8,380 nt of DNA from an uncultured Desulfotignum sp. (GCA_937951975.1 CALGAJ010000192.1:1-8380), one strand, 5' to 3'; positions 1-6,430 are shown, counted from the stretch's first letter. The notes: generated by a model not told the origin, from the sequence alone. Numbers and translations are program-made.

Positions 1-1493
1 TCCACCAGTTCCTGATCGGTTTCCTTGAATCCGGTGACCTTGTCGCCTTCGGCTTTCAGGTACTGGACCATGGATTTGGCAACGATCCGGCCTTCGGCAT
101 GGGAACCGGAGGAGAATTTATGACCGGAGCAGCCCACGCCGTCACCGGCGGTAAACAGGCCGCGAACGGTGGTCATTCTGTTGTAGCCCCATTTGTAGTC
201 CGCCGGTACCCAGTCTTCTTCCGGACCGGAGCACCAGATGCCGCAGCAGCCGGAGTGAGATCCCAGCAGGTACGGTTCGGTGGGCATGACTTCAGAGTCT
301 TTTTTCTCAGGTTCGGTGTTGGTGGCGCACCACAGACCGGCCTGACCCACGGACATGTCAAGGAAATCTTCCCATGCTTCGGACTCCAGGTGCTTGAGCT
401 CTTTCTTGCTCATGGTTTCACCCAGTTTTGCCAATGCGTCGGAAGTTTTCATGATGATGGGGCCGCGGCCTTCTTTGTACTCTTTCATCATGAGATGGTT
501 TCTCAGACAGGTGGGGGTCACTGCTGCTGTGCCGTAAGGTGCATATTTCTCCAGCTCAGCCTTGGCTTCGTCAGAGGCGGCATAGTTTTCGCCCAGTCCG
601 TTGACTGTCTGGGCCTTGAACAGCAGGAACCATGCACCCACAGGGCCGTAACCGTCTTTAAAACGGGCCGGGGTGAAACGGTTTTCCATCATGGACAGTT
701 CCGCACCGGCTCTCAGAGCCATGGTGTAGGTGGAACCGGCATTCCATACCGGATACCATGCGCGGCCTTTACCTTCACCCACGGACCGGGGCTGGTAAAC
801 GTTCACCGCACCACCGCAGGCACAGACAACAGCTTTGGCATTGATGATGTAAACTTTGTTCTCACGTACAGAGAATCCCACAGCACCGGCAACGCGGTTG
901 GGATCTTCCTTGTCGTTGAGCAGCTCGACAATGAAACACCGTTCAATGATGTTGTCTTCACCCAGCGCTTTCTTACCGGCTTCAGCAACGATTCTCTTGT
1001 AGGATTCACCGTTGATCATGATCTGCCATTTACCGGTCCGGACCGGGGTGGCGCCGGTTTTGAGGGTCCCGAGCTTCAGGCCTTTCTTGCCGTCCATGTT
1101 CTTTCCGTCTTCGGTTTTTTTCCAGATCGGCAGGCCCCATTCTTCAAACAGATGGACCGAGTCATCCACGTGACGTCCAAGGTCATAGATCAGGTCTTCA
1201 CGGACGATTCCCATCAGGTCGTTTCTGACCATGCGCACATAGTCTTCAATCTTGTTTTCACCGATATAGGTGTTGATGGCGGAAAGCCCCTGGGCAACGG
1301 CGCCGGATCTTTCCAGAGCGGCTTTGTCGCACAGCAGGATCTTGGTGCCTTCATCGGCCCATTTCTTGATTTCAAAAGCAGTACCACAGGCAGCCATACC
1401 ACCGCCGATGATCAGAATGTCAACATCTCTTTTGTCAACTTCCGGGTCTCTGACTGCTTTGGTTTCTCCAATCGGTTTGTTCGGTAATGCCAT
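1..1493 (-). CDS. aprA: Dissimilatory adenylylsulfate (APS) reductase, alpha subunit (3' end cut by window edge)
   Basis: AprA is the FAD-containing catalytic subunit of cytoplasmic APS reductase. It reduces adenosine 5'-phosphosulfate to sulfite and AMP in dissimilatory sulfate reduction. The minus strand reads without interruption for 497 codons from ATG at 1493; the family is usually about 650-670 residues, so the C-terminal quarter is missing. The N-terminus has the FAD dinucleotide fold (DILIIGGG, residues 25-32). Family-typical blocks follow: GRAWYP (W246), NRFTPARFKDGYGPVG (around R277), GSHSGCCG (H413) and GHKFSSGSHAEGR (458-469). By motif, W246, R277 and H413 probably correspond to the Archaeoglobus substrate-site residues Trp234, Arg265 and His398; I could not align them formally. 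A GGAGGT Shine-Dalgarno (1499-1504) lies close before the ATG. The gene follows aprB by 54 bp, so the two are very likely cotranscribed. qmoABC often comes next in relatives, but that is outside the window. Confidence 0.97.
   Translation of the reverse strand, partial: MALPNKPIGETKAVRDPEVDKRDVDILIIGGGMAACGTAFEIKKWADEGTKILLCDKAALERSGAVAQGLSAINTYIGENKIEDYVRMVRNDLMGIVREDLIYDLGRHVDDSVHLFEEWGLPIWKKTEDGKNMDGKKGLKLGTLKTGATPVRTGKWQIMINGESYKRIVAEAGKKALGEDNIIERCFIVELLNDKEDPNRVAGAVGFSVRENKVYIINAKAVVCACGGAVNVYQPRSVGEGKGRAWYPVWNAGSTYTMALRAGAELSMMENRFTPARFKDGYGPVGAWFLLFKAQTVNGLGENYAASDEAKAELEKYAPYGTAAVTPTCLRNHLMMKEYKEGRGPIIMKTSDALAKLGETMSKKELKHLESEAWEDFLDMSVGQAGLWCATNTEPEKKDSEVMPTEPYLLGSHSGCCGIWCSGPEEDWVPADYKWGYNRMTTVRGLFTAGDGVGCSGHKFSSGSHAEGRIVAKSMVQYLKAEGDKVTGFKETDQELV
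1033..1046. repeat. 14-bp perfect palindrome, copy 1 (inside aprA)
   Basis: CCGGTCCGGACCGG is a perfect palindrome lying within aprA, where it is read as Pro-Val-Arg-Thr-Gly. An identical copy lies at 3605-3618 in a different reading frame. Its half-site GGACCG/CGGTCC appears about two dozen times in the window by eye. Confidence 0.6.
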
Positions 1494-1547
1494 TATATAC
1501 CTCCAAAATAATAAGTATCAGAATTTGTTTTTGGGTAACGGTTTAAA

Positions 1548-1985
1548 CTATGCCAGTTCCGTGGGGGTCGGAAAATCACGTCCGTCCGCTTCTTCCGTGG
1601 AGAGCAGACCGGAATTCAGATCCTTGCCTTTCAGGTCATCATAAGAATTGGCTTCTCCTTCAGGCGTCGTCCTGATGGGGAACTTGAACCGTTTTACCAC
1701 ACCATTTCTGAACTTACAGGTCCACATGACATCTTCGGTTCCCAGCATGGGAACAACCGATGCGCCCATGGGGACAAAGTCATTGTAGCCTCTGACTTCA
1801 ATGGCCTGGGACGGGCAGATCTTCACACAGGAATAACATTCCCAGCACTGATCCGGTTCCTGGTTGTAGGCTTTCATTTCATTTTGATCCAGAACCATCA
1901 GATCATTCGGGCAGATGTACATACATGCTGTTTTATCCCCGCCTTTGCAGCCGTCACATTTTTCTGCAATTACAAAAGTCGGCAT
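1548..1985 (-). CDS. aprB: Dissimilatory adenylylsulfate (APS) reductase, beta (iron-sulfur) subunit
   Basis: AprB is the ferredoxin-like electron-transfer partner of AprA and carries electrons through two [4Fe-4S] clusters to the FAD in AprA. The 145-residue product has one cysteine set at C10, C13, C21 and C25 and a second at C47, C50, C53 and C57, each followed by Pro as in bacterial ferredoxins. The spacing in the first set (CxxC, seven residues, CxxxC) is the AprB-type insertion. W48, next to the second set, matches the position of the Trp described in Archaeoglobus AprB between FAD and the proximal cluster. The C-terminal tail (about 75-145) is the family extension that wraps around AprA. 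Full family length; ATG at 1985 preceded by GGAGGT at 1993-1998. It is the first gene of the aprBA transcription unit and sits behind a structured leader of about 170 nt. Confidence 0.98.
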   Translation of the reverse strand: MPTFVIAEKCDGCKGGDKTACMYICPNDLMVLDQNEMKAYNQEPDQCWECYSCVKICPSQAIEVRGYNDFVPMGASVVPMLGTEDVMWTCKFRNGVVKRFKFPIRTTPEGEANSYDDLKGKDLNSGLLSTEEADGRDFPTPTELA

Positions 1986-2014
1986 TTAGAATACCTCCAT
2001 ACGTTAAGTTAATC

Positions 2015-2037
2015 AAAAAAGCACAATACCGTTGTGC
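2015..2037 (-). terminator. Terminator-like hairpin with U6 tail in the aprBA leader (possible attenuator)
   Basis: Read on the minus strand, GCACAA (2037-2032), a CGGTA loop and TTGTGC (2026-2021) form a perfect 6-bp stem followed at once by six T (2020-2015). That is the layout of an intrinsic terminator, but it lies upstream of aprB, about 30 nt before the start codon. The stem is short and half A-U, so termination would be partial at most. It could act as an attenuator or simply be a 5'UTR stem-loop. Confidence 0.4.
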
Positions 2038-2057
2038 AACTATATTTTATCTCAAAT

Positions 2058-2085
2058 TCAGAACCCGGGACACTCCCTGTTCTGA
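2058..2085 (-). promoter_or_regulatory. Strong 28-bp inverted repeat in the aprBA leader
   Basis: Perfect 7-bp arms TCAGAAC (2058-2064) and GTTCTGA (2079-2085) enclose a second 4-bp pair, GGGA (2067-2070) and TCCC (2074-2077), around a CAC core. As RNA this is an 11-bp stem with a small internal loop and a triloop. As DNA it is a good operator candidate. No U-run follows on the minus strand, so it is not a terminator. It starts 73 bp upstream of aprB. Confidence 0.5.
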
Positions 2086-2161
2086 TATTTTCCAAACTCC
2101 TGCATCTCTAAATATCTTCTGAAACATGTCAAACAAATGCAGGCATCAAATAAATGCTATG

Positions 2162-2206
2162 GCAATAGCACTGGCATGTGGTTTTTGTCAAGATTTTTTA
2201 AAAAAA
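2162..2206 (-). promoter_or_regulatory. Probable aprBA promoter with A/T-tract UP element
   Basis: On the minus strand a perfect TTGACA (2191-2186) is followed after 18 bp by TATTGC (2167-2162), with TG in the extended -10 position. Immediately upstream of the -35 box is an unbroken T and A tract (2206-2193), as in UP elements of strong promoters. The -10 hexamer itself is poor (3 of 6). A transcript from here would have a leader of roughly 170 nt. A second perfect TTGACA (2132-2127) with TAGAGA 16 bp downstream (2110-2105) is an alternative. Confidence 0.45.
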
Positions 2207-2397
2207 GATGCGTCAGATTTTTCAATCACTTAAGGTTTCATCAGACACTGTTATATGTTAGGGCAAGCTAAACTTGCGCGGCTTTATTCACTGGCGCGTC
2301 TGAACGGATAAATCAGGTGGTAAAAAATATTAATTTTTGGTAGGTTGTCCGGGATTGTACCATCATATTTCATCCGCTGTAATTCCAAGGAGACACC

Positions 2398-3138
2398 ATG
2401 ACTCAGGATATGACACCGATCCTTTTAGATGAACCGATGATTTTTGCCTGTGGACCCGACAATGTGTGCTTTAACGACTGCTGCCGGGATTTGAATCAGG
2501 TGCTGACGCCCTATGATGTGCTGCGGCTCAAAAATCATCTGAACCTGTCATCCCGGGTGTTTTTACAGACATATACGGAACGGCATTCTGGACCGGCCTC
2601 CGGTCTGCCTGTGGTGACATTGAAATTCAGTCCGGCCACCGGGTATGCCTGCCCGTTTGTGACAGAGACCGGATGTTCGGTTTATCCGGACCGGCCGGCG
2701 TCCTGCCGTCTTTATCCCCTGGCTCGGGCCATTTCCCGGTCCCGTAAGTCCGGTGAAATCCGTGAATATTACGCCGTTATTCAGGAGGCGCATTGCAAGG
2801 GATTCCGCGTGCCGGGCAGCCGGACAGTGGGCCAGTGGCTGGAAGGTCAGGATGTGGCGCAGCATAACCGGAACAATGATAAGCTTATGGAACTGATCCG
2901 CCTGAAAAACTGTATGATGCCCGGTCCGCTGTCTGATGATCAGTCAAATCTGTTTTATCTCTCATTATATAATCTGGATGAATTCCGCCGGCAGATTTTC
3001 AATATGAAACTGCTGGACGGGCTGGCCGTGCCCGGGCCGGTCATGGATAAAATCTGCACCTGCGATGACGCGTTGCTGGATTTAGGGTTGAAATGGGTGC
3101 AGTATCAGTTGTTCGGCATTGACATGGATGAATTTTAA
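2398..3138 (+). CDS. YkgJ-type cysteine-cluster protein (CxxCxxCC superfamily), function unknown
   Basis: This 246-residue protein has the cysteine pattern of the YkgJ/CxxCxxCC family (putative zinc or iron chelating). There is an N-terminal set C18, C24, C28, C29 in FACGPDNVCFNDCC, then C85 (GYACPF), C93 (TGCSVYPDRP) and C103 (ASCRLYPLA), then C133 (AHCKGF). The block GCSVYPDRPASCRLYP is typical. The C-terminal half (about 140-246) has further cysteines at C172, C220 and C222 and no motif I recognise. No signal peptide or membrane segment is visible, so it is probably cytoplasmic. The ATG has an AAGGAGA Shine-Dalgarno (2387-2393). The SDR gene follows 20 bp later in the same direction, so they are probably cotranscribed. 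The biochemical role of the family is not established, and nothing here identifies a substrate. Family call is firm; function unknown. Confidence 0.85.
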   Translation: MTQDMTPILLDEPMIFACGPDNVCFNDCCRDLNQVLTPYDVLRLKNHLNLSSRVFLQTYTERHSGPASGLPVVTLKFSPATGYACPFVTETGCSVYPDRPASCRLYPLARAISRSRKSGEIREYYAVIQEAHCKGFRVPGSRTVGQWLEGQDVAQHNRNNDKLMELIRLKNCMMPGPLSDDQSNLFYLSLYNLDEFRRQIFNMKLLDGLAVPGPVMDKICTCDDALLDLGLKWVQYQLFGIDMDEF

Positions 3139-3158
3139 CAGATCACCGGGAAAACACA

Positions 3159-3977
3159 ATGGATCTAGACCATAAAATCGCATTGGTGCTGGGAGCGGTC
3201 AAAGGGATCGGAAAAGGGATCGGCCTGGCTCTGGCTGAAAAAGGGGCCAGATTGATTTTGACCCGGCATGACTGGGAGGATGCATTTGACCGGATGGAGG
3301 CGGATTTTGCCGCCGCCGGTACCGAATATCACATATTGACGGCCGATCTGCGGCAGATCCATCAGGCGGACCGGATTGCGGATTTTATTCGTAAACGTTT
3401 CGGCAAACTGGATATTCTTGTCAACAATATTGAACGGGGTGGGTGGCCGGCAGTTCACGGACCGTATGTGGAAGACCAATGGGATCTGGAAATCGAGACC
3501 ACGCTGAAAGCCAAGCGCTGGGTGTTTGATGCCATGTTTCCGTTGCTCAAGGCATCTGATGACGCCGTGGTGATCAATCTTTCCTCCGTGGCCGCCGTCA
3601 CCGGCCGGTCCGGACCGGCGGCCCTGGTGTTCAATGACGGATATGCGGCAGCCAACAAAGGGGTTCAAATTCTCACGGAAACCTGGGCCCGCATGGGCGC
3701 CCCCAATGTCCGGGTGAACGAATTGATGCTGGGGGTGTTCGAGACCCGCCATGCACAGGGGACAAGGGGATGGGAACAGGTGCTCACTTCAGCGGAAAAA
3801 AAAGCACTGGTGGATCATACCCTTGCCGGGCGGACCGGCACCATCGAGGATGTGGTCAAGGCCTGTCTGTTTATGATTCAGGACGCCCCGTATCTGACGG
3901 GCAGCGTGCTCCGTCTGGACGGCGGATTCGTGCTGGGCGGTGACCCTGTGCCGCCCATGCCCCGGGGAGTGCTGTAA
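3159..3977 (+). CDS. Short-chain dehydrogenase/reductase family protein with divergent active site
   Basis: This 272-residue protein has the classical SDR Rossmann fold: the nucleotide loop LGAVKGIGKGIG (G12, G16, G18), D63 in TADL, NN at 89-90, a Ser pair at 142-143 in INLSSVAA, Y162, the RVNELMLGVFETR strand-turn (185-197) and the C-terminal LTGSVLRLDGGF (246-257). Several catalytic features are unusual. NNAG is replaced by NNIE. The canonical Lys four residues after Tyr162 is Asn166, with Lys167 next to it. The Ser143 to Tyr162 spacing is 19 rather than about 13. It may be an oxidoreductase with altered chemistry or a non-catalytic relative; the substrate cannot be inferred. R36 follows the second strand and could suggest NADP(H), weakly. 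The Shine-Dalgarno is weak, so expression is probably coupled to the cysteine-cluster gene 20 bp upstream. Confidence 0.88.
   Translation: MDLDHKIALVLGAVKGIGKGIGLALAEKGARLILTRHDWEDAFDRMEADFAAAGTEYHILTADLRQIHQADRIADFIRKRFGKLDILVNNIERGGWPAVHGPYVEDQWDLEIETTLKAKRWVFDAMFPLLKASDDAVVINLSSVAAVTGRSGPAALVFNDGYAAANKGVQILTETWARMGAPNVRVNELMLGVFETRHAQGTRGWEQVLTSAEKKALVDHTLAGRTGTIEDVVKACLFMIQDAPYLTGSVLRLDGGFVLGGDPVPPMPRGVL
3605..3618. repeat. 14-bp perfect palindrome, copy 2 (inside the SDR gene)
   Basis: This is the same CCGGTCCGGACCGG as at 1033-1046, extended here to 16 bp by G at 3604 and C at 3619. In this gene it is read as Gly-Arg-Ser-Gly-Pro, so the repetition is not explained by a shared peptide or one codon pair. 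Confidence 0.6.
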
Positions 3978-4049
3978 CTTTTATCGGCAGGAGTGAAATG
4001 CGTATCCCCCGGTATCGTGTCAAGATAAATTTTAATGCGGGTGTGGTTT

Positions 4050-4610
4050 TCAGGTTTCGGGATCCAGCAGCATCTGGGCAATGGTCAGCCGGATGCGGCC
4101 GGTCCGGTGCCGCAGCGTTTTGAATTGTTGTTCCAGTGCTGCCATTTCGGTATAAAACGGGGTTCTGTCAAACGGAATATAGGACCGGGTGTCAAACTGC
4201 CCGGCATCGCATCCCGGCCCCCGGATCACCTGGCGGCCGGGGGGGTGCAGCTCATGGGGCAATCCATGGAGCCGGCAGATCATGGGTCTGTAGGCATACA
4301 GTGTGCAGCGGCCCCGGTGGTTGAGCGGACACATCAGCTTCAGGGACCGGCCGGCCTTATCGCGGGCAAAAGTCTGTCTGACATAGTCGGCGGCTTTGTC
4401 TTGAATCTTTTTTCTGCACGCTGGCGTCATCTGCAAGAAACCCTGAATCAGAAACGCTTTTTCAATAAACGTATGATGGAAAAACAAAGAGGTGCAGCAA
4501 TTGTCTTTGCACCCGTCACAGTGGAAATTATACAGGTCCGCCACCCGGTCATAGGACCGGTCCATGTTTTCGTACAGCTGTATCAGAGAAGAAAAATCAT
4601 GTGGTATCAT
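4050..4610 (-). CDS. Second YkgJ-type cysteine-cluster protein, downstream of dgt
   Basis: With ATG at 4610 the product is 186 residues. Cysteines fall at C31, C34, C38 and C39 in FHCDGCKDNCC, then C94 (LMCPLN), C102 (GRCTLYAYRP), C112 (PMICRLHGLP) and C134 (GPGCDAG). This is the YkgJ/CxxCxxCC signature, in a more typical spacing than in the gene at 2398. The segment CTLYAYRPMICRLHG is characteristic. I chose this start because it leaves a 14-bp gap after dgt; an upstream in-frame ATG at 4706 would overlap dgt by 82 bp and adds 32 residues with no family features. Neither start has a clear Shine-Dalgarno, so translation is probably coupled to dgt. It converges on the SDR gene across 72 bp in which I see no good terminator. 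Family is clear; function unknown. Confidence 0.83.
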   Translation of the reverse strand: MIPHDFSSLIQLYENMDRSYDRVADLYNFHCDGCKDNCCTSLFFHHTFIEKAFLIQGFLQMTPACRKKIQDKAADYVRQTFARDKAGRSLKLMCPLNHRGRCTLYAYRPMICRLHGLPHELHPPGRQVIRGPGCDAGQFDTRSYIPFDRTPFYTEMAALEQQFKTLRHRTGRIRLTIAQMLLDPET

Positions 4611-4624
4611 GATGGGTGTAAAGA

Positions 4625-5722
4625 CTATACCAGAGGATTGGGTAAAAACAGCTTGGAATAGACCTCCAGGGCATACCGGTCCGTCATGCTGGCAATCACA
4701 TCGCATACCGATCGTTTCAGACTGTTGTTTTCAGCATCCCAGGGTGCCATTTCCATTTTTTCAAGCTCCAGCTGCAAGTGGTCCGGATGTGCAATAAAGT
4801 GCCGGTACAACCCTTCAATGATTTTTTTGGCTTTGACAAATTCATTGTGCACCCCGGGAGACCGGTAGACTTTCTCATAGAGGAATTTTCTTAAAATGGT
4901 CATGGCGTTGAAAATATCCTGTCCAAGTTCCAGGATGAACCGGCCGTTTTCCGGGCCGCTGTGACTCACCAGATTCTCGATCATGGTGCTGGCCCGGACG
5001 GAATGGGTTTTTCCCAGTTTTTTCAGACAGATGTCGGGTACTTCATCCACGGTGACCACCTTGCCCCGGAGGGCATCGTCCAGATCATGGTTCAGGTAGG
5101 CCATGATATCGGCAATCCGGACAATCCGTCCTTCCACAGTGACTGCGGTCTCACCGGGCACCGCAGGAATGATGTTGCCGAAACCTTTGGAGTGCTTGAG
5201 AATCCCGTCCCTGACCTCCCGGGTCAGGTTCAGCCCCCGGCCTTTGTTTTCAAGGGTGTCCACGACTCTCAGGCTTTGGTTGGAATGGGTGAAATACGGG
5301 GAGTGGACTTCAGTGAGTGCAATTTCTCCGGCGTGTCCGAACGGGGTGTGTCCTAAATCGTGGCCCAGGGCCACGGCTTCTGCCAGGTCTTCATTCATGC
5401 GCATGGCCCGGGCAATGTTTCTGGCAATTTCCGCCACTTCAAGGGTGTGGGTCAGCCGGGTCCGGTAATGATCCCCCAATGGCGAAAGAAAGACTTGGGT
5501 TTTATATTTGAGCCGCCTGAAAGAATTGGAATAAACGATCCGGTCCCGGTCCAGTTGAAACGGGGTCCGAATGCTGCATGGGGTGGTTTCGGGAAGCCGC
5601 CGGGTGGCATGCCGGCTCGGCGCACCGTAGCGGGACAGAAAATCCTGCTCCCGATTCTGAAACCTTTCCCTGATGCTCAGATCCGGCGGGGCTACAGATA
5701 ATTTTTGTGATAAAGCTTTCAT
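4625..5722 (-). CDS. dgt: dGTPase-like deoxynucleoside triphosphate triphosphohydrolase (HD domain)
   Basis: Members of this family hydrolyse dNTPs to the deoxynucleoside and inorganic triphosphate, controlling dNTP pools. The 365-residue product is the shorter dGTPase-like type. The N-terminal block DRDRIVYSNSFRRLKYKTQVF (58-78) is family-typical. Metal-binding HD residues are visible: H92 in RLTHTLEV, H121 and D122 in GHDLGHTPFGHAGE, and D205 in RIADIMAYLNHDLDD. H125 and H130 are probable catalytic-site histidines. The C-terminal part is the all-helical region common to the family. The start at 5722 gives the expected N-terminus (IRERFQNREQDFLSRY), but no Shine-Dalgarno precedes it. It is divergent from the deaminase gene and followed by a YkgJ-type gene. 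The preferred nucleotide cannot be read from sequence. Confidence 0.93.
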   Translation of the reverse strand: MKALSQKLSVAPPDLSIRERFQNREQDFLSRYGAPSRHATRRLPETTPCSIRTPFQLDRDRIVYSNSFRRLKYKTQVFLSPLGDHYRTRLTHTLEVAEIARNIARAMRMNEDLAEAVALGHDLGHTPFGHAGEIALTEVHSPYFTHSNQSLRVVDTLENKGRGLNLTREVRDGILKHSKGFGNIIPAVPGETAVTVEGRIVRIADIMAYLNHDLDDALRGKVVTVDEVPDICLKKLGKTHSVRASTMIENLVSHSGPENGRFILELGQDIFNAMTILRKFLYEKVYRSPGVHNEFVKAKKIIEGLYRHFIAHPDHLQLELEKMEMAPWDAENNSLKRSVCDVIASMTDRYALEVYSKLFLPNPLV

Positions 5723-5748
5723 AAATCCATGTTGCAGTTTTTTGAAGA

Positions 5749-5763
5749 TAGTATAAAATACTA
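5749..5763. promoter_or_regulatory. Palindrome between divergent dgt and deaminase genes, overlapping likely -10 boxes
   Basis: TAGTAT-AAA-ATACTA is a perfect inverted repeat in the 96-bp divergent gap. It overlaps TAAAAT (5754-5759), which has a weak TTGCAG -35 match 16 bp upstream (5732-5737) for the plus strand. On the minus strand it contains TATACT, a 5 of 6 match for a dgt -10 box. It may be an operator or just a two-way promoter core. Confidence 0.4.
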
Positions 5764-5818
5764 CATTCTAAAAAAAAAGCAAGAAAAGCGGTAAAAAGGA
5801 GAACCCAAAGAAACGAAA

Positions 5819-6391
5819 ATGAATTCAGAGCACAGCCGTGACAGTAAAAATGCAGACAGCGACAGCGCCTTTATGCTGTCCGCACTGACCCAGGCAGCGG
5901 CCGCCCTTGAGCAGGGGGAGTTTCCCGTCGGGTGTGTGGTCGTCCAGGAAAATCAGATCATCAGCCGGGGATGCCGGAATGGAACGGTTCCGGAGCCGGG
6001 CCGCCGCGCCATCATCAGCGAGGTGGATCATGCGGAAATCCGTGCGCTGAAAAATCTGGAATCATGCCCGTATCCGGTGGTGCCGGAAAAATGTACGTTG
6101 TATTGCACCCTGGAACCGTGTCTGATGTGCTTTGGTGCGATTATGCTGACCGGGATTCCCCGAATTGTTTATGCGTTTGAAGACCCGATGGGCGGGGGGA
6201 CGGCATGTGATCTGGCATCATTGCCCCTGCTGTACAAAAATTGCCGGGTGCAGGTAAAAAAAGGGGTCTGCCGCAGAAAAAGTCTTGATCTTTTTTTCAA
6301 TTTTTTCAATAAAAAAGGGAACCAGTACTGGAAAAACAGTCTGTTGGAACAATATGTGCGGGATCAGAAACAACACGGATCGGGCAAATAA
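5819..6391 (+). CDS. TadA/cytidine-deaminase-fold nucleoside deaminase
   Basis: The zinc-binding deaminase signature is complete: H71-A-E73 (proton-shuttle Glu73), and C101 with C104 in TLEPCLMCFGAIM. The opening EFPVGCVVVQENQIIS (34-49) and Asn54 are family-typical, and the C-terminal LDLFFNFF helix resembles TadA. At 190 residues it is longer than usual tRNA adenosine deaminases (about 150-170). It has an N-terminal polar extension of about 16 residues and a longer loop before the HAE motif. That loop reads SEVDHAEI instead of the TadA-like DPTAHAEI. It could therefore be a tRNA A34 deaminase or a free-nucleoside/base deaminase; I slightly favour the latter. ATG at 5819 is preceded by AAGGAGA (5796-5802) at an unusually long distance of 16 nt, with no alternative start between. 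It is divergent from dgt, another nucleotide-metabolism gene. Confidence 0.85.
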   Translation: MNSEHSRDSKNADSDSAFMLSALTQAAAALEQGEFPVGCVVVQENQIISRGCRNGTVPEPGRRAIISEVDHAEIRALKNLESCPYPVVPEKCTLYCTLEPCLMCFGAIMLTGIPRIVYAFEDPMGGGTACDLASLPLLYKNCRVQVKKGVCRRKSLDLFFNFFNKKGNQYWKNSLLEQYVRDQKQHGSGK

Positions 6392-6394
6392 ATA

Positions 6395-6423
6395 TTGCAT
6401 TTTGTCGATTTGATCTTTATAAT
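6395..6423 (+). promoter_or_regulatory. Sigma-70-type promoter for the infC-rpmI-rplT-pheS operon
   Basis: A perfect TATAAT (6418-6423) lies 17 bp downstream of TTGCAT (6395-6400), just past the deaminase stop. Transcription would start near 6430, at the foot of the leader stem-loop. A second candidate downstream is TTGATA (6441-6446) with AATAAT (6464-6469), also 17 bp apart. Confidence 0.6.
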
Positions 6424-6430
6424 GGCAAGG

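Larger units (their letters stand above)
1986..2397. other. Divergent intergenic region between aprB and the YkgJ-type gene
   Basis: This 412-bp AT-rich stretch separates two divergent units. No credible gene was found in it. The aprB-proximal half holds the candidate aprBA promoter and leader stem-loops listed separately. Other small dyads are TGCTAT/ATAGCA (2155-2170), an ACATGTC/GGCATGT pair (2124-2130 and 2173-2179, one G-U) and GCAAG/CTTGC around CTAAA (2263-2277). The plus-strand gene has a good Shine-Dalgarno (AAGGAGA, 2387-2393), but I could not find a convincing sigma-70 promoter for it. Confidence 0.7.

Noticed and set aside
99..1487. 462-codon open frame on the plus strand antisense to aprA
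   Set aside because: It lies wholly opposite the intact, strongly conserved aprA. The composition is implausible (rich in Phe, His, Gly) and no ribosome site or family motif is seen. It is a codon-usage shadow.
2021..2037. Rex-type operator upstream of aprB
   Set aside because: The half-sites are CACAA...TTGTG, the reverse of the TTGTG...CACAA order expected for Rex; the T6 tail fits a terminator-like hairpin better.
3165..3752. 195-codon minus-strand open frame opposite the SDR gene
   Set aside because: The plus strand encodes a recognisable SDR fold end to end; the antisense frame is a shadow.
3978..4049. Bidirectional terminator between the converging SDR and YkgJ-type genes
   Set aside because: I looked for a GC-rich stem with flanking A and T runs and found none; only a short GTATC direct repeat is present.
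4035..4661. 208-codon plus-strand open frame opposite the second YkgJ-type gene
   Set aside because: The minus strand carries the clear cysteine signature. The plus frame has no recognisable domain and no Shine-Dalgarno.
4611..4706. Upstream start (4706) for the second YkgJ-type gene
   Set aside because: It would overlap the conserved end of dgt by 82 bp, adds residues with no family similarity and has no ribosome site.
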